Shown here one piece after another: positions 15,758 through 24,823 of a stretch of DNA of 64,000 nucleotides (position 1 is its first letter; every line of letters starts with the position of its first letter). Under the pieces are notes generated by a model. It was not told the DNA's origin. It worked only from the letters and a program-made list of their open reading frames with translations, and did not search any database. The translations under genes and the position numbers were made by a program. The stretch is from Microbacterium proteolyticum (lineage in GTDB: Bacteria; Actinomycetota; Actinomycetes; Actinomycetales; Microbacteriaceae). The stretch lies in assembly GCF_029639405.1 (NCBI RefSeq), contig NZ_CP121274.1:3596001-3660000 (forward strand), given 5' to 3'.

Positions 15758-18268
15758 TCAGCCGCCCCGCACCCCCGGTGAGCGACCGCGGCGCACGAGC
15801 ACCATGACGAGCGGGACGACCGCGGCGAAGAGCACGAACGCCCCCTGGATCCAGTACTGCCACGACAGGCCGAGCGAGAGGAACGCCAGGGAGCTCGTCA
15901 CCGTCTGCAGGAGCAGCCCCGCCGCGGCGACGGCCAGGGCCGAACCGGAACCGCCGAAGATGCTGGCGCCGGCGATGACGACCGCCGTCACCGAGGTGAG
16001 GGTCAGCGCCTGCGCCGCGTTGGCGTCGCCGATGCCCGACCGCGAATACACCGCGAGCCCGGCGAGCGCGGCGAGGACGCCCGCGGTGACGGAGGCGAGC
16101 AGCCGCGTCCGCGGGACCCGCACGCCCATGCGATTGGCCTTGACGGGGTCGGAGCCGGCGGCCCGCAGCGCGCGTCCCCCGCGGGTGCGCTGGATGACGA
16201 ACCACATGACCACGGCGATCGCGACGGCCAGCGCCAGGATCAGGGGCACGCCGGCGACGGCGAGACCGAGGGTCGTCAGCACGTCGGCCCGGGCCGACCC
16301 GCCGGGGCTCGGCCGCAGCACCTGCGCGAGACCGAGCACCGCGATGGAGCTCACAAGCGTCGCGATGACAGGCGGGAGGGAGAGGCGCGTGACGAGGAGG
16401 CCGTTCACCCACCCGACCGCGGCCCCCGCCGCGAGCGCGAGCACGACCCCGATGAGGAAGTACCCGATCCCCTGTTGCGCGAAGAACGACAGGATGACCG
16501 CTGAGAGAGCCGTCACCGATCCGATGCTCAGGTCGATGCCCCCGGTCATCACGACGACCAGCTGCGCCAACCCCACGAAGATCAGGACGCTCGTCGCCGC
16601 CAGCAGCTGACTGATGCTCAGGGGACTCAGGAACGCGGACGACACGAACGAGGTGACGATCGAGAGCGCCACCGCCAGCCCGAGGAGCACGACGGCCTGC
16701 GTCTCGCCCGCCAGGATGCCGCGCGATCGGCGCCGTGCCGTCACCGCGACCTCGACGGACGCCGTCTCGTGCGACAGCACCGCAGCCCCCGTGATGGCAC
16801 GCTCATCGACGTCGTCGCCGACCAGCGTCGCCTGGACGCGACCGCGGGAGAACACCACGACCCGGTCGCACAGGCCCTCGAGCTCCACGGCATCCGTCGA
16901 CAGGACGACGACGGCCACACCCGAGGCGGCGAGCTCCCGGAGGAACGCGTAGATGTCCACGCGGGCACCCGCGTCGACACCCTGCGTCGGGTCCTCTACG
17001 AGCAGGACCTTCGGGTCGCCGAGGCGCCCGCGGGCGAGCAGGACCTTCTGCTGGTTGCCGCCCGAGAGCGCCGAGACCGGCACCTCGTAGTGCGGGGTCT
17101 TCACCGCGAGACCGGCGACGCCTTCGCGCGTCAACGCGTACTCGCGGCTGCGGCGGACGAATCCGCCGGGCATCGCGGCGCGCAGGGCCCCCGCGACGGC
17201 GTTCTCGCGGATCGACATCTTGCCGAACATGGCCTCGCCGATGCGGTCGCCGGGCAGGAACACGACCCCCGCGGCCGACGCCGACCGGCGGGAGCGCGTC
17301 GACACCTCCTGACCGTTCACCAGGATGCGGCCGCCCGTCGAGCCGCCGCCGGCGATGCCTCGGAGCACGCGGCGCTGACCGTTGCCCTCGACCCCGGCGA
17401 GACCGACGATCTGCCCCGGGTACACCGAGAACGAGACGTTGTCGTAGCCGGGACCGCTGAGTTCGAGCACCTCGAGGGCGGGGGTCGCGTCGGGGGCGGG
17501 GGCGAGAGGCTTGTCGGGGAACGTGGTCTCCAGCGACCGCCCGACGATGAGCTCGACGACCTGGTCGGCGGTGAAGTCCGCAACGAGGCCGCGACCGACG
17601 ACGCGCCCGTCGCGCAGCACCGTGAGGTCGGTGCCGATCTCCATCACCTCGGGGATCCGGTGGGTGATGTAGACGATCGCCACGCCCTTCTCCAGCAGGC
17701 CGCGGACCTGACCGAACAGCCACGCCGTCTCCTCCGGCCCGAGGGCCTCGGTCGGCTCGTCCAGCACCAGCACACGGGGATCGGATGCCAGGGCGGCGGC
17801 GATCTCGACGAGGTGCGCCTCGCGCAGCGACAGCGACGACACGAGCGCGTGCGGGTCGATCTTCAGCGACAGGCGCTCGAAGTGCGCGGTGACCCAAGCG
17901 GCCGCCGTGCGGCGCGAAGGGCGCTTGCTCGCGGGAAGCAGCAGCAGGACGGCATCCACCACGCTCAACGAGGGGGCGAGCGCGGGGATCTGGTACACGA
18001 TGGCGAGCCCGGACTCCCGCGCCTCGGCGGGCCGGATGCGGTCGAACTCGCGCCCGGCGAGGCCGATGGTGCCGGAATCCGGCACCACCGACCCCGCCGC
18101 GATCCCCACGAGGGTGGACTTCCCGGCGCCGTTCTCGCCCAGCACGGCGTGCACGCGACCGGCGGCGATGTCGACCGAGACCGCGTCGAGCGCGGTGACA
18201 CCGGGGTAGGTCTTGGTGATGCCCGAGAGGGTGAGCGCGGATGCCACGGTCGTGGGGGTCTCGTTCAT
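15758..18268 (-). CDS. ABC importer: RbsA-type double ATPase fused to RbsC-type permease
   Basis: An 836-residue fusion. Residues 1 to about 500 hold two nucleotide-binding domains. NBD1 has Walker A GENGAGKS (about 44-51), a degenerate signature LSLREAH and Walker B VLVLDEPTEAL. NBD2 has a degenerate Walker A (GVEGNGQRR), signature LSGGNQQKV and the unusual Walker B LLVEDPTQGVD. From about 510 a ribose-type permease with 8-10 membrane helices follows, including MTGGIDLSIGSVTALSAV. In most genomes these are separate rbsA and rbsC genes. The start overlaps the binding-protein stop (TGATG). It forms an importer with the lipoprotein (18268-19449) and the permease (19555-20580). Confidence 0.88.
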   Translation of the reverse strand: MNETPTTVASALTLSGITKTYPGVTALDAVSVDIAAGRVHAVLGENGAGKSTLVGIAAGSVVPDSGTIGLAGREFDRIRPAEARESGLAIVYQIPALAPSLSVVDAVLLLLPASKRPSRRTAAAWVTAHFERLSLKIDPHALVSSLSLREAHLVEIAAALASDPRVLVLDEPTEALGPEETAWLFGQVRGLLEKGVAIVYITHRIPEVMEIGTDLTVLRDGRVVGRGLVADFTADQVVELIVGRSLETTFPDKPLAPAPDATPALEVLELSGPGYDNVSFSVYPGQIVGLAGVEGNGQRRVLRGIAGGGSTGGRILVNGQEVSTRSRRSASAAGVVFLPGDRIGEAMFGKMSIRENAVAGALRAAMPGGFVRRSREYALTREGVAGLAVKTPHYEVPVSALSGGNQQKVLLARGRLGDPKVLLVEDPTQGVDAGARVDIYAFLRELAASGVAVVVLSTDAVELEGLCDRVVVFSRGRVQATLVGDDVDERAITGAAVLSHETASVEVAVTARRRSRGILAGETQAVVLLGLAVALSIVTSFVSSAFLSPLSISQLLAATSVLIFVGLAQLVVVMTGGIDLSIGSVTALSAVILSFFAQQGIGYFLIGVVLALAAGAAVGWVNGLLVTRLSLPPVIATLVSSIAVLGLAQVLRPSPGGSARADVLTTLGLAVAGVPLILALAVAIAVVMWFVIQRTRGGRALRAAGSDPVKANRMGVRVPRTRLLASVTAGVLAALAGLAVYSRSGIGDANAAQALTLTSVTAVVIAGASIFGGSGSALAVAAAGLLLQTVTSSLAFLSLGLSWQYWIQGAFVLFAAVVPLVMVLVRRGRSPGVRGG

Positions 18269-19449
18269 CAGCCGAAGAGCTTCGTGATCTCGTCGGCGGT
18301 CAGCAGCGTCGACGGCGTCGCATCGGACGGCGCCGACGACAGGCACGCCTTGTCGGGCGTGACCGCCCCGGCCGTCTTGCCGGTGGAGTCCTCGAAGAGC
18401 GCGAGCTCGTACAGCGAAGGCTCGGTGTTCGAGGTGCCGGAGACGGCGGCGAGCGCCTTGCGGAGCGCGACGCGGCCGATCCAGGTGCGCGAGGAGACGG
18501 TGGCCAGCTCGTACCCCGGGTTCTTCGCCTTCAGGTCGGCGTACCCGCAGCTGAGGGAGTTGTCGTCGGTCGAGGTGAGGATCGGGAGCTGCTGACCGGC
18601 CGCCTCGTAGGCGCGAATGATGCCCGAGGCGGATGCACCGTAGTCGGCGATGATCGCGTTGATCGGCGTGCCCTGCGACAGGACGCCGGCCATCGCCTGC
18701 TGCGCCTGAGCCGGGTCCCAGTTGGACCAGATGGGCTCGGTGTTCACGAGCGTGATCTGCGGGTTGGCGTCGAAGACCTCCTTGGCCCCGGCGAACTCCT
18801 GCGTCGAGACCAGGGCGCCCGACGGGCCGCCGAAGAACACGACGTTGCCGCCGGTGCTGCCCAGCTGGTCGACGATCCACTGCGCCTTGGACTTCCCGAC
18901 GAACTCCGGGATCTGGTCGGTGTAGTCGAGGTAGTCGGTGCCGGCGGTGCCCTGCGGGTCGGAAGCGAACGCGACGACCGTGGAACCCGCCTGGGTGGCC
19001 TGCCGGATCGCGGGGAGGTGCGCCTCGCCGGGACCGGCGTCGGGGATGACGAGGATGATGTTCGTGCCCTTGGCGGCGAGGCTCGTGATGCCCGAGGTCG
19101 TCGCCTCGAGGTCGCCGCGGCCGGCGATGAACTCGACGCCCGAGATGGCGGAGCACTTGGCGGCCTCGCTCTCGATCTCCGCGAGAACGGTCTTGGACCA
19201 CGTGTTGGTGCCGTAGCCGTCGACGACGCCGACCGAGACCTTCGTGCCGTCGGTGGGGCAGACGGCCGAGATGTCGGTGAACTGGTCGACGGTGCCCTTG
19301 CTGCCGGCGGCGATGTCGGCGGTGAGGTTGCTGGCGCCCTCGGAGCTGCCGCCACCGGCGCTGTTCGTGGAGGAACAGCCGGCGAGGACGAGCGCGCCGA
19401 GCGCGATGACGGCGAGACCTGCTCGCCGTGCGGGTGCTGTGGTGATCAT
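18268..19449 (-). CDS. Substrate-binding lipoprotein of the ribose-type ABC importer
   Basis: A 393-residue protein with a lipoprotein signal peptide (lipobox LAGC at about 22-25) and a two-lobed periplasmic-binding fold of the sugar/purine (Peripla_BP_4) class: KVSVGVVDGYGTNTWSK, FIAGRGDLEATTSGITSL, then a hinge region and VVAFASDPQ. It would capture the substrate outside the cell and deliver it to the two permease units. The pairing with amidohydrolases rather than sugar kinases argues for a nitrogenous or nucleoside-like ligand, but this is inference. A 105-bp gap separates it from the upstream permease gene. Confidence 0.88.
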   Translation of the reverse strand: MITTAPARRAGLAVIALGALVLAGCSSTNSAGGGSSEGASNLTADIAAGSKGTVDQFTDISAVCPTDGTKVSVGVVDGYGTNTWSKTVLAEIESEAAKCSAISGVEFIAGRGDLEATTSGITSLAAKGTNIILVIPDAGPGEAHLPAIRQATQAGSTVVAFASDPQGTAGTDYLDYTDQIPEFVGKSKAQWIVDQLGSTGGNVVFFGGPSGALVSTQEFAGAKEVFDANPQITLVNTEPIWSNWDPAQAQQAMAGVLSQGTPINAIIADYGASASGIIRAYEAAGQQLPILTSTDDNSLSCGYADLKAKNPGYELATVSSRTWIGRVALRKALAAVSGTSNTEPSLYELALFEDSTGKTAGAVTPDKACLSSAPSDATPSTLLTADEITKLFG

Positions 19450-19554
19450 GGAGGTACTCCTCTTCGAGTGGGTGATCGGGTGTGCAGGGTCGGATGAGGG
19501 CGCGACGGACCGCCCGTCGACCCGGTGGGGGTCGCGGTGGCGGATGAGCCGGTG

Positions 19555-20580
19555 TCAGGCTCCCGGACGCCGTCGCATGAGGTTCCGGATACGGGAGGTG
19601 GAGCCGCCCAGCTGCAGCTGGGCGACGATGCCGACGCCGATGATCAGCGCCTGGACGATGTTCTGCACGGCGGTGGCCTGCGTGAACGTCTGGACCAGCT
19701 GGGTCAGCTGCGCCAGGAAGAGGGCGCCGAGCGCGGTGCCCACGACGCTGCCGCGCCCGCCGGTGAGGGCGGTGCCGCCGAGCACCACCGCCGCGATCGA
19801 GGGCAGGAGATAGTCGTCGCCGGCGGTGAGGGTCGGGGTGCGGAGCAGTCCCGCCAGCAGCACACCGCCGACGGCGGCGAGCCCGGCCGAGAGGACGTAC
19901 GCCACGATCGTGTATCCGCGCGTCCCGATGCCGAGGTTGGCGGCGCTGCGGGGGTTCTCCCCGACGAGCTCGAACCGCCGACCGAGACGCGTCAGCTTCA
20001 GGACGACGTGGACGGCGAGGGTCAGAGCGAGGGCGAAGAACACGAGCACCGGGATGCCACCCCACCGGCTGAGCGCGAACTGGTTGAGCGCGTCGGGGCT
20101 CTGCGTCGCGAACCCGCCGGACAGGGCCTGGACCGTACCGATCATGAGGGCGTTCACCGCGATCGTGACGACGAGGGGCGGGAGGCCGAACAGGGTGATG
20201 ACGAGCCCGCTCGCCAGACCGAACGCGGCGGTGGCGAGGATCGCCGCGCCGATCGCCGCGGGAAGACCCAGGGCGTCGTCGCCGCCGAAGCGGGCCACGA
20301 TCAGTGCGCCGAGCGTGACCGCGCCCGGAATCGACAGGTCGAGGCCGCCCTGCTGGATGACGAGGGTCTGGCCGATCGCCACGATCGCGATGAGCGCCGC
20401 GAACGGCAGCATCGAGACGATGGCGGTGGGTCCGACGCTGCCGGGGGCGATGAGCGGACTGATGAGGAACAGCGCGGCGACCGCGATGAGCGCCCGGGTG
20501 CCCGGCCACGCCAGCACCATCCGCGCCGTCGGACCGTGGTCCTTCGGCGCGATGCGCGCGGGAACGGCGAGGTCGGTCAT
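19555..20580 (-). CDS. ABC importer permease, RbsC type
   Basis: A 341-residue membrane protein with about nine hydrophobic segments and family motifs QGGLDLSIPGAVTLGALI, NPRSAANLGIGTRGY and AVVLGGTALTGGRGSVVGT. It is the second permease half, alongside the permease part of the fusion protein at 15758-18268, giving a heterodimeric channel. The ATG at 20580 overlaps the amidohydrolase stop (ATGA); an upstream in-frame ATG eight codons earlier lies inside the amidohydrolase gene and is less likely. Confidence 0.88.
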   Translation of the reverse strand: MTDLAVPARIAPKDHGPTARMVLAWPGTRALIAVAALFLISPLIAPGSVGPTAIVSMLPFAALIAIVAIGQTLVIQQGGLDLSIPGAVTLGALIVARFGGDDALGLPAAIGAAILATAAFGLASGLVITLFGLPPLVVTIAVNALMIGTVQALSGGFATQSPDALNQFALSRWGGIPVLVFFALALTLAVHVVLKLTRLGRRFELVGENPRSAANLGIGTRGYTIVAYVLSAGLAAVGGVLLAGLLRTPTLTAGDDYLLPSIAAVVLGGTALTGGRGSVVGTALGALFLAQLTQLVQTFTQATAVQNIVQALIIGVGIVAQLQLGGSTSRIRNLMRRRPGA

Positions 20581-21956
20581 GCCGTCACCAGCGTGGGGTG
20601 CCACGTGCCGTCGAGGCGCGCCTCGGGCATCTCACCGAGCAGGTAGCTGCGGGAGTCCTCGGCATCCGCCTTCAACCGGGCGATGTCCACGCCCACGAGT
20701 TCGCCGTCCTTCTTCACCCGGCGGCCCTGCACGAAGACGTCGCGGACGAGACCCGGGTGAGCCGAGTAGACGAGGCTCCCGATGGGGTTGTTGAGCGGGG
20801 TGAGGGCCAACGACCGGTCGTCGAGCACGACGATGTCGGCGGCCTTGCCCACCGCGATCGAGCCCGTGGTGTCCGCAAGACCCGCGGCGTGCGCACCGTC
20901 GATCGTGGCGAACTGCACGACGTCGGCACACGTGAGGCTGATGCGCTCGAGCACCTCGCCGGTGTCGACGGACGGGGCGTTGTCGAGGGCGCGCTGCATG
21001 CCGATGGCGGTGCGCATGGTGGCGAACATGTCGCCGCCGTTCGAGCTGCACACGTCGATAGAGAAGGTCGGGCGGATGCCGGCGCGCAGCAGCCGGCCGG
21101 TGGCGGGGAAGCCGTGGCCCATCTGCATCTCGACGTCGGGGGCGACCGAGGCGGTGCCGCCGCTGTCGGCGATGAGCTTCAGCTCATCGTCGCCGAGGGT
21201 GCAGCAGTGCACGTAGGTGATGCGGTCGGACAGCAGGCCGTCGGCGTGCATCTTGCGGATCGGACCCGACTTGCCCCAATACCCGTCACCGGCGTGCATC
21301 GTGACCCGGAGGTCCAGGTCGGCGGCGAGGCGGAAGTCGGCGACGTTGACCTCGGGGGTGACGAACTGCGGTCCGCGCAGGGCGAGCGCCATGGTCACGA
21401 GGCCCCCGTCGGAGGAGAAGTGCTCGTCGCGGACGCGCCGCGCGTCGGCGGGGTGCACGTTGGCCGACGGCAGGCTCCCCCACTGCTCGGCACCGCCGCC
21501 GTGCGCGAAGACCGCACGCATCCCGGTGTCCTTGAGGGCTGCGACCGCCGCGTCCGCGTGCGCGGGGGTGGCGAGGTTGTGCGACCAGTCGACGAGCGTC
21601 GTGATGCCGGAGTCGAGGGCCTCGAGCGCACCGAGGTAGTTGCCGGTGTAGGTGTCCTCGGGGCGGAAGTGCTTGCTGAGACCGGTGTGCAGGCCCGCGA
21701 GGTACTCGGTGAGCGACCAGTCCGACGCGAGGTTGCGGACGACCGACTGCCACGTGTGGCGGTGCGTATCGACGAAGCCCGGGTGCACGATGCGGCCGCG
21801 CACGTCGACCACCTCGGCGTCGCCGGCATCCAGGCCCTGTCCGATGGCCTCGATCGTTCCGTCGGCGCCGATCAGGATGTCGGTGTCGGTGAGGACCTCG
21901 CCGGGGCGGACCGCGGTGATGACGGTTCCTCCCCGCAGCAGCGTGCGCGTGCTCAT
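20577..21956 (-). CDS. Amidohydrolase 1, TRZ/ATZ (SsnA-like) family
   Basis: A 459-residue metal-dependent hydrolase. It has the composite N/C-terminal beta-sandwich (TLLRGGTVITAV; VVLDDRSLALTP) around a TIM barrel with metal ligands in VDTHRHTWQS (H65, H67), TMHAGDGYWG, YVHCCTL and SIDVCSSNGGD. Close relatives deaminate or dechlorinate triazines, guanine, thioadenosine derivatives or related N-heterocycles. It starts at 21956 behind GAGGGAG and heads an eight-gene operon with the importer, M24, and dehydrogenase genes, driven by the promoter at 22017-22045. Its two paralogues lie at 22091-23536 and 26930-28396. Confidence 0.88.
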   Translation of the reverse strand: MSTRTLLRGGTVITAVRPGEVLTDTDILIGADGTIEAIGQGLDAGDAEVVDVRGRIVHPGFVDTHRHTWQSVVRNLASDWSLTEYLAGLHTGLSKHFRPEDTYTGNYLGALEALDSGITTLVDWSHNLATPAHADAAVAALKDTGMRAVFAHGGGAEQWGSLPSANVHPADARRVRDEHFSSDGGLVTMALALRGPQFVTPEVNVADFRLAADLDLRVTMHAGDGYWGKSGPIRKMHADGLLSDRITYVHCCTLGDDELKLIADSGGTASVAPDVEMQMGHGFPATGRLLRAGIRPTFSIDVCSSNGGDMFATMRTAIGMQRALDNAPSVDTGEVLERISLTCADVVQFATIDGAHAAGLADTTGSIAVGKAADIVVLDDRSLALTPLNNPIGSLVYSAHPGLVRDVFVQGRRVKKDGELVGVDIARLKADAEDSRSYLLGEMPEARLDGTWHPTLVTA

Positions 21957-22002
21957 GTGGTGGTGACTCCCTCGTCGAACCGGAGCGTCGTCGCGCCGGT
22001 GG

Positions 22003-22045
22003 TGTTCGTTGATTGGATGCTAGAAAGCAGGACTGAACGTGTCAA
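22003..22045 (-). promoter_or_regulatory. Promoter of the amidohydrolase 1/importer operon
   Basis: On the minus strand a perfect -35 TTGACA (22045-22040) is followed by a 17-nt spacer and -10 TAGCAT (22022-22017), the best sigma-70-type promoter in the window. The spacer contains CGTTCAGTC and the plus strand just downstream has TGTTCGTTGA (22003-22012); both recur in the other control regions of the catabolic cluster. Confidence 0.75.
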
Positions 22046-22090
22046 GTATTAGTTATCACTCTGTGCAGGTCGTCCAGCACGACTGAAAGC

Positions 22091-23536
22091 TCACGCGCGC
22101 TCGCGGTACAACGGGATGTCGATCGGAGGCTGCGGGATGAAGTCCCCCGCACCGCCCGTCCGGTCGTACAGGTACTCGTGGGAGCGCTCGAGCGTCGCCC
22201 TCGCGGCATCCACCTCGACGTGGGTGAGCACGCCCCGCCGCTTGACGACGCGCCCGTCGACGAACACCGTGTCGATGCAGCCGGCGTGCGCCTGCGACAC
22301 CACCGCGCCCGTCGGATCCGCGCGGTTCCAGCCGACCTGGCTGATCCCCGACATGTCCACGAGCACGATGTCGGCGCGCTTGCCCACGGTGAGCGACCCG
22401 ACGAGATGGTCCACGCCGGCCGCGCGCGCACCGTTCAGCGTCGCCCACCGCAGCGCGTCCTTCGTCGTCCACGACATGGTCTGCGGCGCCCGCATCGCGG
22501 CGTACTCGGGTTCGTCGGCCCGATACCGCGAGGCCTGCAGCACGAGCCTGCTGTGCGAGACCATGTCTCCGCCGTTGCCCGACACGCAGTCGATGCCGAG
22601 ACTCGGACCCGGCGTGTGGGCGGTCGCCTCGGCGATGGCGGGGTACCCCATCCCCATCTGCATCTCCGTCTCGGCGCACACCGACACCGTCACCCCGCTG
22701 TCGTCCAGCAGGTCCCACTCGTGCGGGGTGTTGAAGGTGCAGTGCACGAGGAGCAGGTCGTCGGCCAGCAGCCCGTGGGCGTGCAACACCTCGACGTCCT
22801 GGAAGAGCTGGCGCACCATGACCTGATTGGCGTGGAACGTGATGCGCGCTCCGAGATCGCGGGCGAGTCGGAACTCCGCCGCCACGTCGGCCACGGGGGC
22901 GATCGCGAGCTCCTGCGGGGCGATGCCGAAGCGCAGCAGCTGGTCGTCGCTGGAGAAGTACTGCTCGCGGATGTGACGGGCGAGCACGGCCCGCGTGGCC
23001 AGCGCCGCGGGGTCGGCTCCCCTCGCCGACCCGCCGCGGGACTGACTCCACGTGTTCGTGGTGATGGGGGTCAGTCCGTGGGCGTAGAGGGCCCGGATGC
23101 CGGCGTCCCTGAGCCCCGTGACGGCGGCGTGCGCGCCGTCGGGGTCGAGGATGTTGTGGCAGTAGTCGACGATCGTGGTGATGCCGGAGTTGAGGGCGTC
23201 CAGCGCTCCGACGTAGTTGCCGGCGTACATATCCTCGGCGCGGTACAGCGGAGCCATGTGCAGCCGGATGCCGCGAAGGTAGTCGGGGATGTTCCCGTCG
23301 GCGAGGATGCCGCGCAGCGCCGTCTGCCAGGTGTGGCGGTGGGTGTCGACCATCCCGGGGATGGCGATCTTGTCGCGCCCGTCGACGATCTCGCCGTCGA
23401 AGGACCCGTCGTCGACGGCGATGTCCGGACGGATCTCGCGGATGACGCCGTCCTCGATGAGGATGTCGGTGCGGGCGAGGTCGCCGAGTTCCGGGTCGAC
23501 GGTGGCCGCCGCCACGTTGCGGATGAGTGTGCGCAT
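22091..23536 (-). CDS. Amidohydrolase 2, TRZ/ATZ (SsnA-like) family
   Basis: A 481-residue paralogue of amidohydrolase 1. Metal ligands appear in VDTHRHTWQT (H66, H68), ITFHANQVMV, LVHCTFNTPHEW and GIDCVSGNGGD; the C-terminal sandwich includes GSLTVGKRADIVLVD. The substrate is unknown but is expected to be a deaminated or hydrolysed N-containing compound. The ATG at 23536 has GAGGGAG upstream. It is transcribed away from a ketopantoate-reductase-like gene (23664-24704). The 134-bp gap to amidohydrolase 1 contains that gene's own promoter, so this gene is probably a separate transcript with possible read-through. Confidence 0.87.
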   Translation of the reverse strand: MRTLIRNVAAATVDPELGDLARTDILIEDGVIREIRPDIAVDDGSFDGEIVDGRDKIAIPGMVDTHRHTWQTALRGILADGNIPDYLRGIRLHMAPLYRAEDMYAGNYVGALDALNSGITTIVDYCHNILDPDGAHAAVTGLRDAGIRALYAHGLTPITTNTWSQSRGGSARGADPAALATRAVLARHIREQYFSSDDQLLRFGIAPQELAIAPVADVAAEFRLARDLGARITFHANQVMVRQLFQDVEVLHAHGLLADDLLLVHCTFNTPHEWDLLDDSGVTVSVCAETEMQMGMGYPAIAEATAHTPGPSLGIDCVSGNGGDMVSHSRLVLQASRYRADEPEYAAMRAPQTMSWTTKDALRWATLNGARAAGVDHLVGSLTVGKRADIVLVDMSGISQVGWNRADPTGAVVSQAHAGCIDTVFVDGRVVKRRGVLTHVEVDAARATLERSHEYLYDRTGGAGDFIPQPPIDIPLYRERA

Positions 23537-23598
23537 GGTCGCTCCCTCGCGATCCGATCGGGTCTGCGTCGACCCGACGTTGTGCTGAACTACACACG

Positions 23599-23646
23599 AA
23601 TGTACAGTCGCACCCAGATTTGTAAAGCCTGAGCGAACGTTCAGCC
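23599..23646. promoter_or_regulatory. Divergent control region of amidohydrolase 2 and the first KPR-like gene
   Basis: On the minus strand TTTACA (23626-23621), a 16-nt spacer and TACATT (23604-23599) form a plausible promoter for amidohydrolase 2. Next to it lies TGAGCGAACGTTCAGCC (23630-23646), centred on the palindrome GAACGTTC; it contains both cluster motifs, CGTTCGCTCA (minus) and CGTTCAGCC (plus). Confidence 0.6.
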
Positions 23647-23663
23647 GGTGTCGAGGAGGACCC

Positions 23664-24704
23664 ATGTCACGAACGAGCCCCCGGATCGCCGTGCTCGGCA
23701 CCGGTGCCCAGGGAGCCAGCATCGGCGCGGACCTGCTGCGCGCCGGTCTCGACGTCACCTACATCGAGCAGTGGCCCGCCCACGTCGAGGCCATGCGCGC
23801 CCGCGGCATCGAGGTACGGCTCCCCGACGAGACGCACGTGACCCCCGTCCACCCGCTGCATCTGTGCGAGGTCGCGACGCTGCGCGAGCCGTTCGACATC
23901 GTGTTCATCGTCGTGAAGGCCTACGACACGCGCTGGGTCGCGGAGCTCATCGCCCCGCACGTCGCCGAGGACGGCTTGGTCGTGGGCGTGCAGAACGGGA
24001 TGACCCAGGATGCCATCGCCGCCGCCGTGGGGGCGCACCGCACCATGGGCGCGGTGATCGAGGTGGCATCCAACATGTTCGAGCCGGGCATCGTGAACCG
24101 CCAGACGCCGGTCTCCGGCTCGTGGTTCGCGGTCGGTGCGTACGACGACGCGGCGCGGGGGCGCGAGCACGAGGTGCAGGCGGTGCTCTCGCACACGGGG
24201 CGGGTGGACGTCTCCCCCGACATCCGTTCGTCGAAGTGGATGAAGCTCGTCGCCAACGCGGGCGAGCTCGTCCCGTCCGCGATCCTCGACCTGCCCCTGG
24301 CCTCCGCCGTCGCGCTGCCGGGTGTGCACGACTTCATGATCGAGTGCGGCAAGGAGGCCGCGCGCGCCGCCCTCGCCGACGGCAGCCGCCTCGTCCCCAT
24401 CTTCGGTCTCTCCGACGACGCCGTGACCGACCCCGACCGCTACGCCGCCGACCTGCTGGGCGCGGTGCTCGACAGCTTCTCGCTCCCCGACACGAACACC
24501 ACCGTGCTGCAGGACTGGATGAAGGGCCGCCACGCCGAGTACGACGAGGTCAACGGTCTCGTCGTGTCGGTGCTGGCCGCGGCGGGCCAGGAGGCGCCCT
24601 ACAACGCGCACACCGTCCGGCTCGCGAAAGAGATCGAAGCCGGACGGATGCCGCGTTCCGCCGCCAACCTCGACGTCCTGTTGGACGTCCCCGGACGCGG
24701 GTGA
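23664..24704 (+). CDS. Ketopantoate-reductase-family protein 1 (PanE/ApbA fold)
   Basis: A 346-residue NAD(P)-dependent oxidoreductase: Rossmann motif IAVLGTGAQGASIGADLL, GVQNGM loop, the conserved lysine in SKWMKLVANAGEL, and the C-terminal KGRHAEYDEVNG motif that binds the 2-keto acid in PanE. True PanE is about 300 residues; the extra length and the catabolic surroundings suggest a different 2-oxo/2-hydroxy acid pair. Start ATG follows GAGGAGGA. It is divergent from amidohydrolase 2 and is a paralogue of 28541-29545, so the amidohydrolase/reductase pair occurs twice in this region. Confidence 0.85.
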   Translation: MSRTSPRIAVLGTGAQGASIGADLLRAGLDVTYIEQWPAHVEAMRARGIEVRLPDETHVTPVHPLHLCEVATLREPFDIVFIVVKAYDTRWVAELIAPHVAEDGLVVGVQNGMTQDAIAAAVGAHRTMGAVIEVASNMFEPGIVNRQTPVSGSWFAVGAYDDAARGREHEVQAVLSHTGRVDVSPDIRSSKWMKLVANAGELVPSAILDLPLASAVALPGVHDFMIECGKEAARAALADGSRLVPIFGLSDDAVTDPDRYAADLLGAVLDSFSLPDTNTTVLQDWMKGRHAEYDEVNGLVVSVLAAAGQEAPYNAHTVRLAKEIEAGRMPRSAANLDVLLDVPGRG

Positions 24705-24726
24705 GGCTCGGCCGTGTTCAGGCGCG

Positions 24727-24743
24727 GCGCACAGGATGTGCGC
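24727..24743. promoter_or_regulatory. Palindrome upstream of the XRE-cupin gene, candidate operator
   Basis: Perfect inverted repeat GCGCACA-GGA-TGTGCGC, 22 nt after the reductase stop and 80 nt before the regulator start. It has no T-run, so an autoregulatory operator is more likely than a terminator. Confidence 0.5.
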
Positions 24744-24823
24744 GAATCGGCCGGTAGCGTGTTCTCGCGAAGGGCGGGGTCCCGGTGATCGGGTTCACCT
24801 CCGTCGGACGAGGAGGCGCGGAC

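Noticed and set aside
15758..20509. A continuous 1583-codon frame on the minus strand
   Set aside because: Only its 3' half, from the ATG at 18268, codes for the transporter fusion. The upstream part is Arg/His/Pro-rich shadow sequence lying over the binding-protein and permease genes in another frame.
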